From contig NZ_JAHBAH010000001.1 in the NCBI RefSeq assembly GCF_020510425.1, positions 2,337,001-2,401,000 of the forward strand: DNA of 64,000 nucleotides, written 5' to 3'. Source of the DNA: Quatrionicoccus australiensis. Lineage in GTDB: Bacteria > Pseudomonadota > Gammaproteobacteria > Burkholderiales > Rhodocyclaceae. The notes beneath the pieces were generated by a model. The model saw nothing but the letters and a program-made list of their open reading frames with translations, did not search any database and was not told where the DNA came from. Made by a program: the position numbers and the translations under genes. Positions 44,945 through 54,015 of this stretch are shown here, piece by piece. Each line of letters opens with the position of its first letter. Positions within the stretch are counted from its first letter, which is position 1.

Positions 44945-46303
44945 ATGAACGAACTCCCGGCAAGCGAAAGCAAATCTCCCTGGCAGCAATATTCCGTGCT
45001 GATCGTCGATGACGAGGTCGGCATGGTCAGCTTCCTGCAGCGGGCGCTGAGCAGCCGCTGTGGCGTGGTCGATAGTGCCGGCAGTGTCGAGGCCGCGCGC
45101 CCATTGCTCGAGCGCAGCCGTTACGACCTGATCGTGCTCGATATCGCCTTGCCCGGCTGTTCCGGCGTCGACTGGCTGCACGAATTGCGCGAGGAAGGCT
45201 ATGCCGGCGATGTCGTGCTGATGACCGCCTATGCCGATCTCGACACGGCAATCGAAGCCCTGCGTGCCGGTGCCGCCGATTTCCTGCTCAAGCCTTTTTC
45301 GCTGGCCCTGGTGCTCAATGCCATCCAGCGCTGTTTCGAGCGCTCGCGGCTGGCGCGCGAGAATTTTGTCCTGCGCCGTGAGGTCGGTCCGCGCGCTGCG
45401 GATGTCGCGGGCGTGATCGGCCAGTCCGAGGCGATATTCAAGGTTTGCGAGCGCCTGAAGAAAATCGCGCCGAGCGCAGCGACCGTGTTGCTGAGCGGCG
45501 AGTCCGGCAGCGGCAAGGAAGTCGCGGCGCGTGCCCTGCATGCGTTGAGTGCGCGCGCCGACGGGCCGTTCGTGCCGGTCAATTGCGCGGCAATTGCGGC
45601 CGAACTGATCGAGTCGGAACTGTTCGGCCACATCAAGGGCGCCTACACCGGCGCGCAGCAGCGCCGCGAGGGTCTGTTCTACTACGCGCGCGGAGGCACG
45701 CTCTTCCTCGACGAAATTTCCGAGTTGCCTTTGTCTGCGCAGGCCAAACTGCTACGCGTGCTTGAGGAAAAACGCATCCGGCCGGTCGGTTCGGAGCAGG
45801 AAATCGCCGTCGACGTGCGGGTCATCGCCGCCACCAACCGGGATTTGAAGCTCGAGGTCGGCGAGCAGCGCTTCCGGCAGGACCTCTATTACCGCCTGCA
45901 GGTCTTCGAGGTCATGCTGCCGCCCCTGCGCGAGCGTCCGGAAGATATTCCGCTGCTGTTCGATCATTTCGTCGCCCAGCTGGCGCCAAGCCTGGGGGTG
46001 CCGCCGCTGCATCTCGATGCGCGCACCCTGGCCCGTCTGGCCGATTACGACTGGCCGGGCAATGTGCGCGAATTGCGCAACCTGATCGAGCGTTCGCTGA
46101 TTCTCGGCTGGTTCGACATCGGCCATGAACCGGAGGTTGCGCCGGCTGCCTTTTCCTGTGCCGACGAAACACTCGAGGCGGTCGAGAAGTCGCACATCCT
46201 CGCGGTGCTCGCCGCCTGTGACGGCAACAAGTCGGAAGCCAGCCGGCGGCTTGGCATCTCGCGCAAGACGATGGACAGGAAGTGCCAGGCCTGGGGCGTC
46301 TGA
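44945..46303 (+). CDS. Sigma-54-dependent response regulator (NtrC family)
   Basis: 452 aa from the ATG at 44945. Receiver: VDDE (21-24), phospho-Asp66 in LIVLDIALP, Thr94, Lys116. AAA+ domain: Walker A GESGSGKE (185-192), sigma-54 contact loop GAYTGA (232-237; the Tyr variant of GAFTGA), Walker B GGTLFLDEI, R-finger region FRQDLYYRL. Fis-type helix-turn-helix at the end (GNKSEASRRLGISRKTMDRK). Coupled by TGATG to the sensor kinase. Its location next to a -24/-12 promoter and dyad points to formate dehydrogenase as target (inference). Confidence 0.93.
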   Translation: MNELPASESKSPWQQYSVLIVDDEVGMVSFLQRALSSRCGVVDSAGSVEAARPLLERSRYDLIVLDIALPGCSGVDWLHELREEGYAGDVVLMTAYADLDTAIEALRAGAADFLLKPFSLALVLNAIQRCFERSRLARENFVLRREVGPRAADVAGVIGQSEAIFKVCERLKKIAPSAATVLLSGESGSGKEVAARALHALSARADGPFVPVNCAAIAAELIESELFGHIKGAYTGAQQRREGLFYYARGGTLFLDEISELPLSAQAKLLRVLEEKRIRPVGSEQEIAVDVRVIAATNRDLKLEVGEQRFRQDLYYRLQVFEVMLPPLRERPEDIPLLFDHFVAQLAPSLGVPPLHLDARTLARLADYDWPGNVRELRNLIERSLILGWFDIGHEPEVAPAAFSCADETLEAVEKSHILAVLAACDGNKSEASRRLGISRKTMDRKCQAWGV

Positions 46304-48294
46304 TGCGCTTTGGCCGGCGCTCGATCCGCGTTCGCCTGCTGTTGCTGGCGCTGATCCCGCTCGGCTTCGTGCTGCCCCTGACCATCTCGGTGCTGGCCTA
46401 CTGGGGTGGCGACTACTTCAACCAGTTGCTGGTGACCAAGGTGCGCAGCGACCTGGCGATCGCACACGGGTATTACGAGCGGGTCAGCGAGGGGGTTGGC
46501 GGTTCGGTGGCCAGTCTGGCCGACTCGGCGCGCCTGGCGCGCGTGTTGGGAGCGCTGCCGCGACAGCATGACAAGGCGGTCGCCGGCGTGCTCAATGCCG
46601 TGCAGCAGGAGCAGAAACTTGATTTTCTCTATTTTCTCGACGTCGACCGTAGCCGGGCCGATGCGCGGGCCTGGCCGGTCGTCGCGGCGGCGCTGAATGG
46701 TCAGGCGCGCACCGCGACCGAAGTTTTTTCCGGCGCCCAGCTCTTTGCGATCAGTCCGGCGCTGGCCGAGCGGGCGCGCACGCCGGTGCTCGCTACCGCC
46801 AACGCGCGTGCCGATCAGCGCGAGGTCGAAGTGCGCGGCCTGGTCATCCACGCTGCTGCGCCGGTGCGCGATGCGAGCGGACGACTGCTCGGGGTGCTCA
46901 GCGGCGGCATCCTGCTCAACAAGAACCTGAGTTTCATCGATCGCCTGAATGCCATCGTCTATCCCGAGGGCGCCCTGCCGTTCGGCAGTGCCGGTACGGC
47001 GACCTTGTTCCTCGACAGCGTGCGGGTTGCCACCAACGTGCGCCTGTTCGGCAGTACGCGCGCCATCGGCACCCGCGTTTCGGCCGCGGTCGATGCGGCC
47101 GTGCTCGGCGAGGGGCGGACCTGGCTGGACCGCGCCTTCGTCGTCAGCGACTGGTATGTCTCGGCCTATGAGCCCCTGCTCGACAGCCGGCAGCAGCGTA
47201 TCGGCATGCTCTATGTCGGCTTCCTCGAAGGCCCTTTCGTGACCGCCCGGCAGCACGCCTTTGCCGCGATTGCCGGCGTCTTCCTGCTCGCCATGCTGAT
47301 CGCCGGGGTTTTTGCGATCTTTTGGGCGCGCAGTGTGTTCCGGCCGATCGAGCGCATGCATTCGACCATGCACGCCATCGAGCGGGGCAATGTCGATGCC
47401 CGCGTCGGGCCGCTGTCCACGCCGGATGACCTTGGCATCGTTGCTGCCCACTTCGATCGCATGCTCGATCGTCTGCAGTCGCAGGCCTCGTCGCTCAAGC
47501 GCTGGGGCGAGTCGCTCGATGCCAAGGTAGCGGAGCGCACCGCGGCGCTCGAACAGGCGGTGGCCGATCTCAAGGCGGCGCAGTCGCAACTGGTGATGAA
47601 CGAGAAATTGGCCGCCATCGGGCAGTTGACCGCTGGCGTCGCGCACGAAATCAACAATCCGATCGCCGTCATCCAGGGCAACCTCGACGTGTTGCGCGAT
47701 CTGCTCGGGCCGCAGGCCGAGCCGGTCGAGCCCGAGATCAAGTTGATCCAGGAGCAGATCCATCGCATTCGCCTGATTGTCGCCAAGCTGCTGCAATTTG
47801 CGCGGCCGCAGGACTATGTCGGTTATCTCGAGCCGGTGGCGGCCGCGCCCCTGATCCAGGACAGCCTGATCCTGGTCCGCCAGTTGCTCAAGACGAACAA
47901 GATCGCCATCGAGCAGCATGTCGATTCTCAACGCCAGATCACCTGCAACAAGAACGAGTTGCAGCAGGTCATGGTCAATCTGCTGGTCAATGCCATCCAG
48001 GCCATGCCGGACGGTGGTCTGCTGACCATTGCGGTCGAGGACTGGGACGCCGCCGACATGCCGCTCGGCATCCGCTTGATCGTCGCCGACTCCGGGCACG
48101 GGGTCAGCGAAGCCGACCGCGAGCGCCTGTTCCAGCCCTTCTACACGGCTCGCAAGCCGGGCGGCAACGGCCTTGGGCTGTGGGTCAGCAAATCGCTGGT
48201 CGAGCGCTACGGCGGGCGCATCACGATCGAGAACCAGCCCGGGCAGGGCGCCCGCTTCGTCGTCTGGCTGCGCCTCGAGCCGCAGGGGCTGTAG
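46303..48294 (+). CDS. Membrane sensor histidine kinase, partner of the sigma-54 regulator
   Basis: 663 aa from the ATG at 46303, overlapping the regulator stop (TGATG). TM1 about 12-35; a periplasmic single/double-Cache-type sensor (about 36-325; VIHAAAPVRDASGRLLGVLSGGILL); TM2 about 327-350; HAMP; a coiled coil with AERTAALEQAVADLKAAQSQL; HisKA with His in AAIGQLTAGVAHEINNPIAV; ATPase with DSGHGVSEADRERLFQPF and GNGLGLWVSKSL. NtrB/DctB-like kinase core. The Cache sensor suggests a small carboxylate such as formate as signal, not proven. Confidence 0.92.
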   Translation: MRFGRRSIRVRLLLLALIPLGFVLPLTISVLAYWGGDYFNQLLVTKVRSDLAIAHGYYERVSEGVGGSVASLADSARLARVLGALPRQHDKAVAGVLNAVQQEQKLDFLYFLDVDRSRADARAWPVVAAALNGQARTATEVFSGAQLFAISPALAERARTPVLATANARADQREVEVRGLVIHAAAPVRDASGRLLGVLSGGILLNKNLSFIDRLNAIVYPEGALPFGSAGTATLFLDSVRVATNVRLFGSTRAIGTRVSAAVDAAVLGEGRTWLDRAFVVSDWYVSAYEPLLDSRQQRIGMLYVGFLEGPFVTARQHAFAAIAGVFLLAMLIAGVFAIFWARSVFRPIERMHSTMHAIERGNVDARVGPLSTPDDLGIVAAHFDRMLDRLQSQASSLKRWGESLDAKVAERTAALEQAVADLKAAQSQLVMNEKLAAIGQLTAGVAHEINNPIAVIQGNLDVLRDLLGPQAEPVEPEIKLIQEQIHRIRLIVAKLLQFARPQDYVGYLEPVAAAPLIQDSLILVRQLLKTNKIAIEQHVDSQRQITCNKNELQQVMVNLLVNAIQAMPDGGLLTIAVEDWDAADMPLGIRLIVADSGHGVSEADRERLFQPFYTARKPGGNGLGLWVSKSLVERYGGRITIENQPGQGARFVVWLRLEPQGL

Positions 48295-48315
48295 CGCGAC
48301 GCAGCCAGTTCGCGA

Positions 48316-49332
48316 TCAGTGGGTCGCGAAGGTGAAGGCGTCGGCGAAGAACTCTTCTTCCGGCAGCGCGCACTTCTCGATGAAATCGCGCCGGGCGGCA
48401 TCGATCATGACCGGGGAGCCGCAGGCATAGACCTGATGGCCCGAGAGATCCGGGAAGTCTGCCAGCACGGCCTGATGCACGAAGCCGGTGCGACCGCTCC
48501 AGGCGTCGTCGGCCGCCGGTTCGGAGAGAACCGGCACGTACTTGATGTGCGGATGTTCGGCCGCCCATTTCTCCGGCAGGGCATGCATGTAGAGGTCGGC
48601 CCTGGCCTTGGCGCCCCAGTAGATGTGCAGCGGGCGTTCCGACTGGTCGGCGATGGCCTTTTCGACGATCGCCTTGAGCGGCGCGAAACCGGTACCGCCG
48701 GCGAGCAGGACGACCGGCTTTTTCGAGTCCTGGCGCAGGAAAAAGCCGCCCTGCGGCCCTTCGAAACGCAGGATGTCGCGTACCTTGAGGCTGTTGAATA
48801 CCTGTTCGGTGAACAGGCCGCCCGGCACCAGGCGGATGTGCAATTCGATGATGCCGTCGCTGCGCGGTGCATTGGCCAGCGAGTAGCTGCGCCGCTTGCC
48901 GTCCTTCAACAGGAAGTCGATGTACTGGCCGGCGAGGAACTGGAACTGCTCGCTGCCCGGCAGACGCAGGTGCATGTCGATGACGTCGGGGGCGAGGCGC
49001 TCGAGCTTCTCGATGCGGGCCGGCAGGATCTTGACCGGGAAGTCGTTGGCCGAACTCATCTGCTTGCATTCGATGACCAGGTCGCTCTTCGCTGTGGCGC
49101 AGCAATACAGGGTCAGGCCGGCGGCCTTGTCGGCATCGCTCAGCGCATGCGCCTGCGACTTGCCGTGGTCGACGTTGCCGTCGACGACCTTGCCCTTGCA
49201 GGCGCCGCAGGCGCCGTCCTTGCAGCCGTAGGGCATGGTCAGGCCCTGGCGCAGGGCGGCTTCGAGGATGGTTTCGTCGGTTTCGGCGGCAAACTGGCGG
49301 CCGCTCGGCTGGACGGTAATCTGGTGGCTCAT
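48316..49332 (-). CDS. 2Fe-2S ferredoxin-FAD/NAD(P)H oxidoreductase
   Basis: 338 aa from the ATG at 49332 (AAGGGGAACC upstream). Plant-type ferredoxin domain first (residues 1-95; CKDGACGACKGK plus a later CC pair), then FAD domain (RRSYSLANAP) and NAD domain (LLAGGTGFAPLKAI, YACGSPVMI). The arrangement matches phenol hydroxylase, CDP-6-deoxyglucoseen reductase (AscD) and oxygenase reductase components. No oxygenase gene lies beside it. It sends NAD(P)H electrons to an unknown acceptor. It converges on the sensor kinase with a 21-base gap. Confidence 0.88.
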   Translation of the reverse strand: MSHQITVQPSGRQFAAETDETILEAALRQGLTMPYGCKDGACGACKGKVVDGNVDHGKSQAHALSDADKAAGLTLYCCATAKSDLVIECKQMSSANDFPVKILPARIEKLERLAPDVIDMHLRLPGSEQFQFLAGQYIDFLLKDGKRRSYSLANAPRSDGIIELHIRLVPGGLFTEQVFNSLKVRDILRFEGPQGGFFLRQDSKKPVVLLAGGTGFAPLKAIVEKAIADQSERPLHIYWGAKARADLYMHALPEKWAAEHPHIKYVPVLSEPAADDAWSGRTGFVHQAVLADFPDLSGHQVYACGSPVMIDAARRDFIEKCALPEEEFFADAFTFATH

Positions 49333-49365
49333 CGGTTCCCCTTGTTGGTCGGCTACAATGCAGCC

Positions 49366-50250
49366 GTGCAAAAAATACTGATCGTCGGCAGCGGAGACAT
49401 TGCCCGCCGCATTCTTTCCCGCCTTGCCCAGCGCAGTTGCGTCCATGCCTTGTTGCGCGATCCCGGTCGTGCCGCCGAATGGCGCCTGGCCGGGGCCCGG
49501 CCGCTACTGGCCGATCTTGACCAGCCGGCCAGCCTGCAGCGCCTGGCCGGTCTGGCCGATGCCGTGCTGCATCTCGCACCACCGCCCGGCGAAGGCCTCC
49601 ACGACTCGCGCACCCGGCATTTGCTGGCTGCCTTGAGCAAGGGCAAAAGTCTACCACGCCGCCTGATCTACGTTAGTACGACCGGGGTGTACGGTGATTG
49701 CGCTGGCGAGGTCATCGACGAAACGCGTCGCCTGCAGCCGGAAAGCAGCCGTGCCGCGCGCCGGGTCGATGCCGAACGCTGCCTGCGCGCCTGGGGGCGG
49801 CACAACGGCGTGAGCGTTTCCATCCTGCGTGCTCCGGGCATCTACGCCGCCGATCGCCTGCCGTTCGAGCGCCTGAAAAAGGGCCTGCCGGCGCTGTGTA
49901 CCGCTGACGACGTGTATACCAACCACATTCATGCCGAGGATCTGGCCAGCGCCTGTGTTGCCGCGCTGCGCCACGGCCGGGCCAATCGCGCCTACAATGT
50001 CGTCGATGATTCCGACCTGAAAATGGCCGACTATTTCGATCGGGTGGCGGATGCCTTCGCGCTGTCCCGGCCGCCGCGTCTGAGTCGTGCCGAAGCCGCC
50101 CGCCAGCTCTCGCCGGTGCAGATGTCCTTCATGCGCGAATCGCGCCGGATCGGCAATCGGCGGCTCAAAAAAGAATTCAAACTGCGTCTCGCGTACCCGA
50201 CAGTCGATGCCGGGATAGCAGAGGCGCTTGCAAGGAGAAACGCATGTTGA
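49366..50250 (+). CDS. NAD-dependent epimerase/dehydratase family protein (SDR)
   Basis: 294 aa from the GTG at 49366. The Rossmann start ILIVGSGDIARRIL is followed by VSTTGVYGDCAGE with the catalytic Tyr, but the usual YxxxK Lys is not clear (RAARRVDAERCL). It resembles the YeeZ-type atypical SDR family. No good ribosome site is visible. It overlaps hemJ by seven bases and opens a short operon with hemJ and the RNA methyltransferase. Substrate unknown. Confidence 0.78.
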   Translation: MQKILIVGSGDIARRILSRLAQRSCVHALLRDPGRAAEWRLAGARPLLADLDQPASLQRLAGLADAVLHLAPPPGEGLHDSRTRHLLAALSKGKSLPRRLIYVSTTGVYGDCAGEVIDETRRLQPESSRAARRVDAERCLRAWGRHNGVSVSILRAPGIYAADRLPFERLKKGLPALCTADDVYTNHIHAEDLASACVAALRHGRANRAYNVVDDSDLKMADYFDRVADAFALSRPPRLSRAEAARQLSPVQMSFMRESRRIGNRRLKKEFKLRLAYPTVDAGIAEALARRNAC

Positions 50251-50660
50251 TCGTCAAGGCCCTGCATATATCGCTGGTCGTTGCCTGGTTTGCCGGGCTG
50301 TTCTACCTGCCGCGCATTTTCGTGAACCTGGCGATGGTGCCGGACGACAGTCCGGCCGAGCGCGACCGCCTGCTGCTGATGGCCGGTAAGCTGTTCAAGT
50401 TCATGACGCCGCTCGGCATCCTCGCCGTACTGCTCGGCCTGTGGCTGTGGTTCGCCTATAATTTTTCCGGCGGCTGGCTGCATGCCAAGACTTTCCTGGT
50501 CGCCCTGCTCGTCGTCTACCACGTGCATTGCGGCATGACGCTCAAGGCTTTCCGCCTCGGGCGCAATACCCGCAGTCACGTCTGGTTCCGCTTTTATAAC
50601 GAAATGCCCGTGCTGGTGCTGTTTGCCGTGGTCTTTCTTGCCGTCCTGAAGCCCTTCTGA
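50244..50660 (+). CDS. hemJ: Protoporphyrinogen IX oxidase HemJ
   Basis: 138 aa with four membrane helices. The family-typical first helix KALHISLVVAWFAGLFYLPRIFV contains the conserved His, and YHVHCGMTLKAF carries further conserved His and Lys. HemJ oxidises protoporphyrinogen to protoporphyrin in haem synthesis of bacteria that lack HemG/HemY. AAGGAGAAACGC precedes the ATG. Stop overlaps the next gene as TGATG. Confidence 0.88.
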   Translation: MLIVKALHISLVVAWFAGLFYLPRIFVNLAMVPDDSPAERDRLLLMAGKLFKFMTPLGILAVLLGLWLWFAYNFSGGWLHAKTFLVALLVVYHVHCGMTLKAFRLGRNTRSHVWFRFYNEMPVLVLFAVVFLAVLKPF

Positions 50661-51805
50661 TGAATAAATATTTCGCAATCTGCCCGCGCGGCCTCGAAGA
50701 ACTGCTGCTTGAAGAACTGCGCGCCGTCGGCGGCGAGGACCTGCACGCGATTCATGGCGGCGTCTTCTTCTCCGGCGAGTGGAGCGTCTGCTACCGGGCC
50801 AATCTCGAGTCGCGCCTGGCGACGCGCATCCTCAAGCATGTCGTGAAGGGACCGTACGCCAGCGAAGAGGACATCTACCGCCTCGCCGTGCGTCAGTTGT
50901 GGCCGAATCATTTCGCGGTGACCCGCACCATGCGCGTCGTCACGACGGCGATCAAGTGCCCGCTCAAGTCGCTCGATTTCGTCACCCTGCGCGTCAAGGA
51001 CGCCGTCTGCGACCGCTTCCGCGAGGACAAGGGCGAGCGGCCGAATATCGAGACGCGGCATCCCGATGTCAGCGTGCACGTCTTCCTGACCGAGAACGAA
51101 TGCACGCTGTATCTCGACACCTCCGGCCAACCGCTGTGGCAGCGCGGTTTCCGCAAGGCCAGCGTGGAAGCGCCGCTGAAGGAAAATCTCGCCGCCGGCA
51201 TCCTGAAAATGACCGGTTGGCAGCCCGGCATGGCCCTGGTCGATCCGATGTGCGGTAGCGGCACCTTCCTGCTCGAAGCCGTGCAGATGGCGCTCGATCG
51301 CGCGCCCGGCCTGGATCGCGGTTTTGCCTTTGAGCTGTTGTCGAGCTTCGAGGCGATGAACTGGGCCAACATCCGGCAGGCCGCCATGGCGCGCGTCAAG
51401 CCGGTCGAGCCGATGGACATCCGCGGTTACGATCTCGACGAAACCGCCGTGCGCGCCACCCGGCGCAATCTGCAGGAAGCCGGTTTTGCCAATGCCGTGA
51501 CGGTCGACCGTGCAGATATCCTCGAAACCCAGCCGCTCACCGAGAATGGCATCATGGTGACCAACCCGCCTTACGGCGAGCGGATCGGCGAGCAGGACGA
51601 ACTCGCCTGTTTGTACCCGCAACTCGGTTCGGCCCTGAAAAAGCACTGGGCCGGCTGGAACTGTTTCTTCTTCACCGCCGACCTGCGTTTGCCCAAGCTG
51701 GTCGGTCTGCGCCCCAGCCGCAAGACGCCGCTGTTCAACGGACCGCTCGAATGTCGCCTGTTCGAGATCCGCATGGTGGCCGGCAGCAACCGCAAGCCGG
51801 CGTGA
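50660..51805 (+). CDS. THUMP-domain class I RNA methyltransferase (RlmL N-half type)
   Basis: 381 aa. Residues about 1-155 form the ferredoxin-like plus THUMP RNA-binding module (PRGLEELLLEEL; TETR-like ETRHPDVSVHVFL). Residues 160-370 form the methyltransferase with VDPMCGSGTFLLEAV (SAM) and catalytic TNPPYGERIG. The size and motifs match the single-domain relatives of RlmL that make m2G in 23S rRNA. A stem-loop with T8 follows. Confidence 0.9.
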   Translation: MNKYFAICPRGLEELLLEELRAVGGEDLHAIHGGVFFSGEWSVCYRANLESRLATRILKHVVKGPYASEEDIYRLAVRQLWPNHFAVTRTMRVVTTAIKCPLKSLDFVTLRVKDAVCDRFREDKGERPNIETRHPDVSVHVFLTENECTLYLDTSGQPLWQRGFRKASVEAPLKENLAAGILKMTGWQPGMALVDPMCGSGTFLLEAVQMALDRAPGLDRGFAFELLSSFEAMNWANIRQAAMARVKPVEPMDIRGYDLDETAVRATRRNLQEAGFANAVTVDRADILETQPLTENGIMVTNPPYGERIGEQDELACLYPQLGSALKKHWAGWNCFFFTADLRLPKLVGLRPSRKTPLFNGPLECRLFEIRMVAGSNRKPA

Positions 51806-51810
51806 GAGGA

Positions 51811-51834
51811 ATGCCTTAGGCATCGATTTTTTTT
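51811..51834 (+). terminator. Rho-independent terminator after the RNA methyltransferase gene
   Basis: ATGCC-TTA-GGCAT, then CGA and a run of eight T (51827-51834), six bases after the stop. The short stem with strong U-tract fits an intrinsic terminator. Confidence 0.55.
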
Positions 51835-51909
51835 GATCCTGGTCAGCCTTTTGGTCCGACCAATATGCGAGCATCAGCTTTTTTAAAACAATATCCGGAG
51901 GAGAAAGCA

Positions 51910-53205
51910 ATGTCAGTTCAGGCCCAATACCAACAAAAGCGCATGTCGGCCGCCGATGCCATTCGTGTCGTCAAGAATGGCGACACCATCGTCGTCCCGA
52001 CCGCGGTCGGCGAACCGCCTTCGCTGCTGACGGCCTTGTCCGAAGCGCGCCGCGATTTTCGCGATGTCACCGTGTCGCAGATCCTGCCGGTGCGCAAGTA
52101 CGCCTATTTCGATCCGGAAACCGTTGAGAACATCCGCCACACCGCCTACTTCTTCAGCGGCGCCTCGCGTCAGGGCGGCCAGGAGGGCTGGATCGACTTC
52201 ATTCCGGCCTATTTCTCCGAGCTGCCGTCGCTGATCAACAACAACCTGAGCCCGGCCGATGTCGTGTTCACGATGGTTTCGCCGATGGACGAGCACGGCT
52301 ATTTCTCGCTGTCGCTGGCCCCGGACTACACCATGGCGGCGATCGCCAAGGCCCGTGCCGTGGTACTCGAAGTCAATCCGAACGTGCCCTTCGCCAACGG
52401 CAATTGCCACATCCACATCTCGCAGGTGGCGGCGCTGACCGAGAGCAACGATCCCATCCTCGAAGTCGGTCTGCCCAAGATCGGTCCGGTCCAGCAGGCC
52501 ATCGGCAAGTACGTTGCCGACATGATCCCGGATGGTGCAACCCTGCAGATCGGCTACGGCGGCATTCCCGATGCGGTGGTCATGCAGCTGACCCACAAGC
52601 ACGATCTCGGTATCCATACCGAAATGGTCGGCGACGGCATCATGACCCTGGTCGAAGCCGGCGTGATCACCAACAGCAAGAAGAACTACGGGCGCGGCAA
52701 GATCCTCGCCACCTTTGCCCTCGGTTCGAAGAAGCTGTACCAGTTCATGAACCGCAACCCGGCGCTCGAAATGCACCCGGTCGACTTCACCAACGACCCG
52801 TATCTGGCTGGCCAGAACGACAACCTGCACGCCATCAACGCGACCATGCAGATCGACTTCATGGGCCAGTGCGGCTCGGAAAGCCTCGGTTCGGCGCCGT
52901 ATTCCGGCACCGGCGGCCAGGCCGACTTCGTGCGCGCGGCGAATCGTTCGAACGGCGGCAAATCCTTCATCGTGCTGCCGTCGACCGCCAAGGACGACAC
53001 CATCTCGCGCATCGTGCCGACCCTGTCGGCCGGTACGCACGTGACGACCAGCAAGAACGACATCAACTACGTCGTCACCGAGTTCGGCGTCGCCCAGTTG
53101 CGCGGCAAGACCGCCAAGCAGCGCACCGAAGCCCTGATCGGCATTGCCCATCCGGACTTCCGCGGCGAACTGCGCGAAGCGGCCAAGAAGATGAAGCTGC
53201 TCTGA
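51910..53205 (+). CDS. Acetyl-CoA hydrolase/transferase family protein
   Basis: 431 aa from the ATG at 51910, with a strong GGAGGAGA site. The N-terminal half holds the CoA-transferase family I fold (SPMDEHGYFSLSLAPDYT), and the C-terminal half has GIHTEMVGDG, where the Glu forms the glutamyl-CoA intermediate, plus YSGTGGQADFVRAA. Closest in style to 4-hydroxybutyrate or acetate/succinate CoA-transferases. It moves CoA between short acids and could connect to the acid-activation genes earlier in the window. Confidence 0.9.
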   Translation: MSVQAQYQQKRMSAADAIRVVKNGDTIVVPTAVGEPPSLLTALSEARRDFRDVTVSQILPVRKYAYFDPETVENIRHTAYFFSGASRQGGQEGWIDFIPAYFSELPSLINNNLSPADVVFTMVSPMDEHGYFSLSLAPDYTMAAIAKARAVVLEVNPNVPFANGNCHIHISQVAALTESNDPILEVGLPKIGPVQQAIGKYVADMIPDGATLQIGYGGIPDAVVMQLTHKHDLGIHTEMVGDGIMTLVEAGVITNSKKNYGRGKILATFALGSKKLYQFMNRNPALEMHPVDFTNDPYLAGQNDNLHAINATMQIDFMGQCGSESLGSAPYSGTGGQADFVRAANRSNGGKSFIVLPSTAKDDTISRIVPTLSAGTHVTTSKNDINYVVTEFGVAQLRGKTAKQRTEALIGIAHPDFRGELREAAKKMKLL

Positions 53206-53221
53206 GTTCCGGGGGGCTCCA

Positions 53222-53548
53222 ATGCAATTGCAACGCCGCTTTTCCGACCAGGAACTCGAGCAGATCATCGAGGAGGCGACCATCTACATGTGCGCCTGTC
53301 CTGGTCAGGTGGCAGTGCAGTTGCGGAGCCTGCGCGAACTGTTCCGCTACCAGGGCAATTGCGAAATCGAGCCGGGCAACATCCCGGCTGTGCACCAGGC
53401 CATCGCTGCCGCAACGGCAGAGGCCTATGCGCTGATGGAGGATTGCCTTGATCAGGTGCTCGAGCTCGAGGGCTGGGACCGGACGACGCTGCAAATGCCC
53501 GAAGGCCTGCGCCGCAAGCGTGCGGAAATGCTCGATCGCGACGACTGA
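53222..53548 (+). CDS. Conserved-looking small cytoplasmic protein, unknown
   Basis: 108 aa, 16 bases after the CoA-transferase stop (GGGGGG before the ATG), so probably in the same operon. All helical by composition. A short CAC motif lies in IYMCACPGQVAVQLRSLRELF and a further Cys in FRYQGNCEI. There is no membrane helix or signal peptide. I recognise no family. The Cys trio could bind a metal or form a redox switch. Confidence 0.65.
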   Translation: MQLQRRFSDQELEQIIEEATIYMCACPGQVAVQLRSLRELFRYQGNCEIEPGNIPAVHQAIAAATAEAYALMEDCLDQVLELEGWDRTTLQMPEGLRRKRAEMLDRDD

Positions 53549-53660
53549 GCGGTCTGCCGGTGCAAGCCGCCGGCCATTACATACTGTTGCAATTGAGTCC
53601 GCCCGATCTGCCGATAATTCGCTATCTTGTAAGCGTGAGTCTGGAAGATCGGGTGTTCCC

Positions 53661-54008
53661 ATGAAATTACTGAAATCTCTGTCCTTGCTGGCATTTCTGG
53701 TCATCGCCGGAGCCGGCAGTGCCTGGGCGCATGGCAGTCGGGTCGGCGTTTATGTCGGCCCTTACTGGGGCTATCCGTCGCCCTGGTTCTATCCCCCTTA
53801 TTACCGGCAGGAAGTGATTGTCGTGCAGCCGGCGCCGCCGCCGGAGCCAACCGTCTACATCGAGAAGCAGGAAGCCGCTGCGCCCGAGCCGGCGCAGGCA
53901 CCTGCCCAGCAATACTGGCATTACTGCGCAGCCAAGAAGGGCTATTACCCCTACGTCAAGGAATGTCCGGGTGGCTGGCAGAAGGTTCTGCCGCAGCCGG
54001 AAAAGTGA
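53661..54008 (+). CDS. Exported Pro/Tyr-rich envelope protein
   Basis: 115 aa. The signal peptide ends SAWAHG (about residue 24). The mature chain has a Tyr/Pro/Trp-rich stretch (YVGPYWGYPSPWFYPPYY), a Pro/Glu/Ala linker and a C-terminal motif YWHYCAAKKGYYPYVKECPGGWQKV. That motif (Y..YC....YYP....CPGGW) occurs at the C-terminus of many small proteobacterial envelope proteins; its function is not known. Seven bases separate it from the next gene. No clear ribosome site. Confidence 0.65.
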   Translation: MKLLKSLSLLAFLVIAGAGSAWAHGSRVGVYVGPYWGYPSPWFYPPYYRQEVIVVQPAPPPEPTVYIEKQEAAAPEPAQAPAQQYWHYCAAKKGYYPYVKECPGGWQKVLPQPEK

Positions 54009-54015
54009 GCAAATC

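Noticed and set aside
46045..48099. 684-aa open frame antisense to the sigma-54 sensor kinase, and similar long antisense frames at 3493-5211, 16427-18040 and 49-50 kb
   Set aside because: All mirror well-supported sense genes with full motifs. Their products are His/Arg/Gln/Asp-rich, as expected of shadows.
49342..49358. Promoter TTGTTG...TACAAT before the epimerase gene
   Set aside because: The spacing between boxes is about 6 bases instead of 16-18, and no alternative -35 is visible.
53602..53653. CCCGATCT/AGATCGGG inverted repeat before the small envelope protein as a riboswitch
   Set aside because: Only an 8-base stem with a long unstructured loop. It matches no known riboswitch layout.
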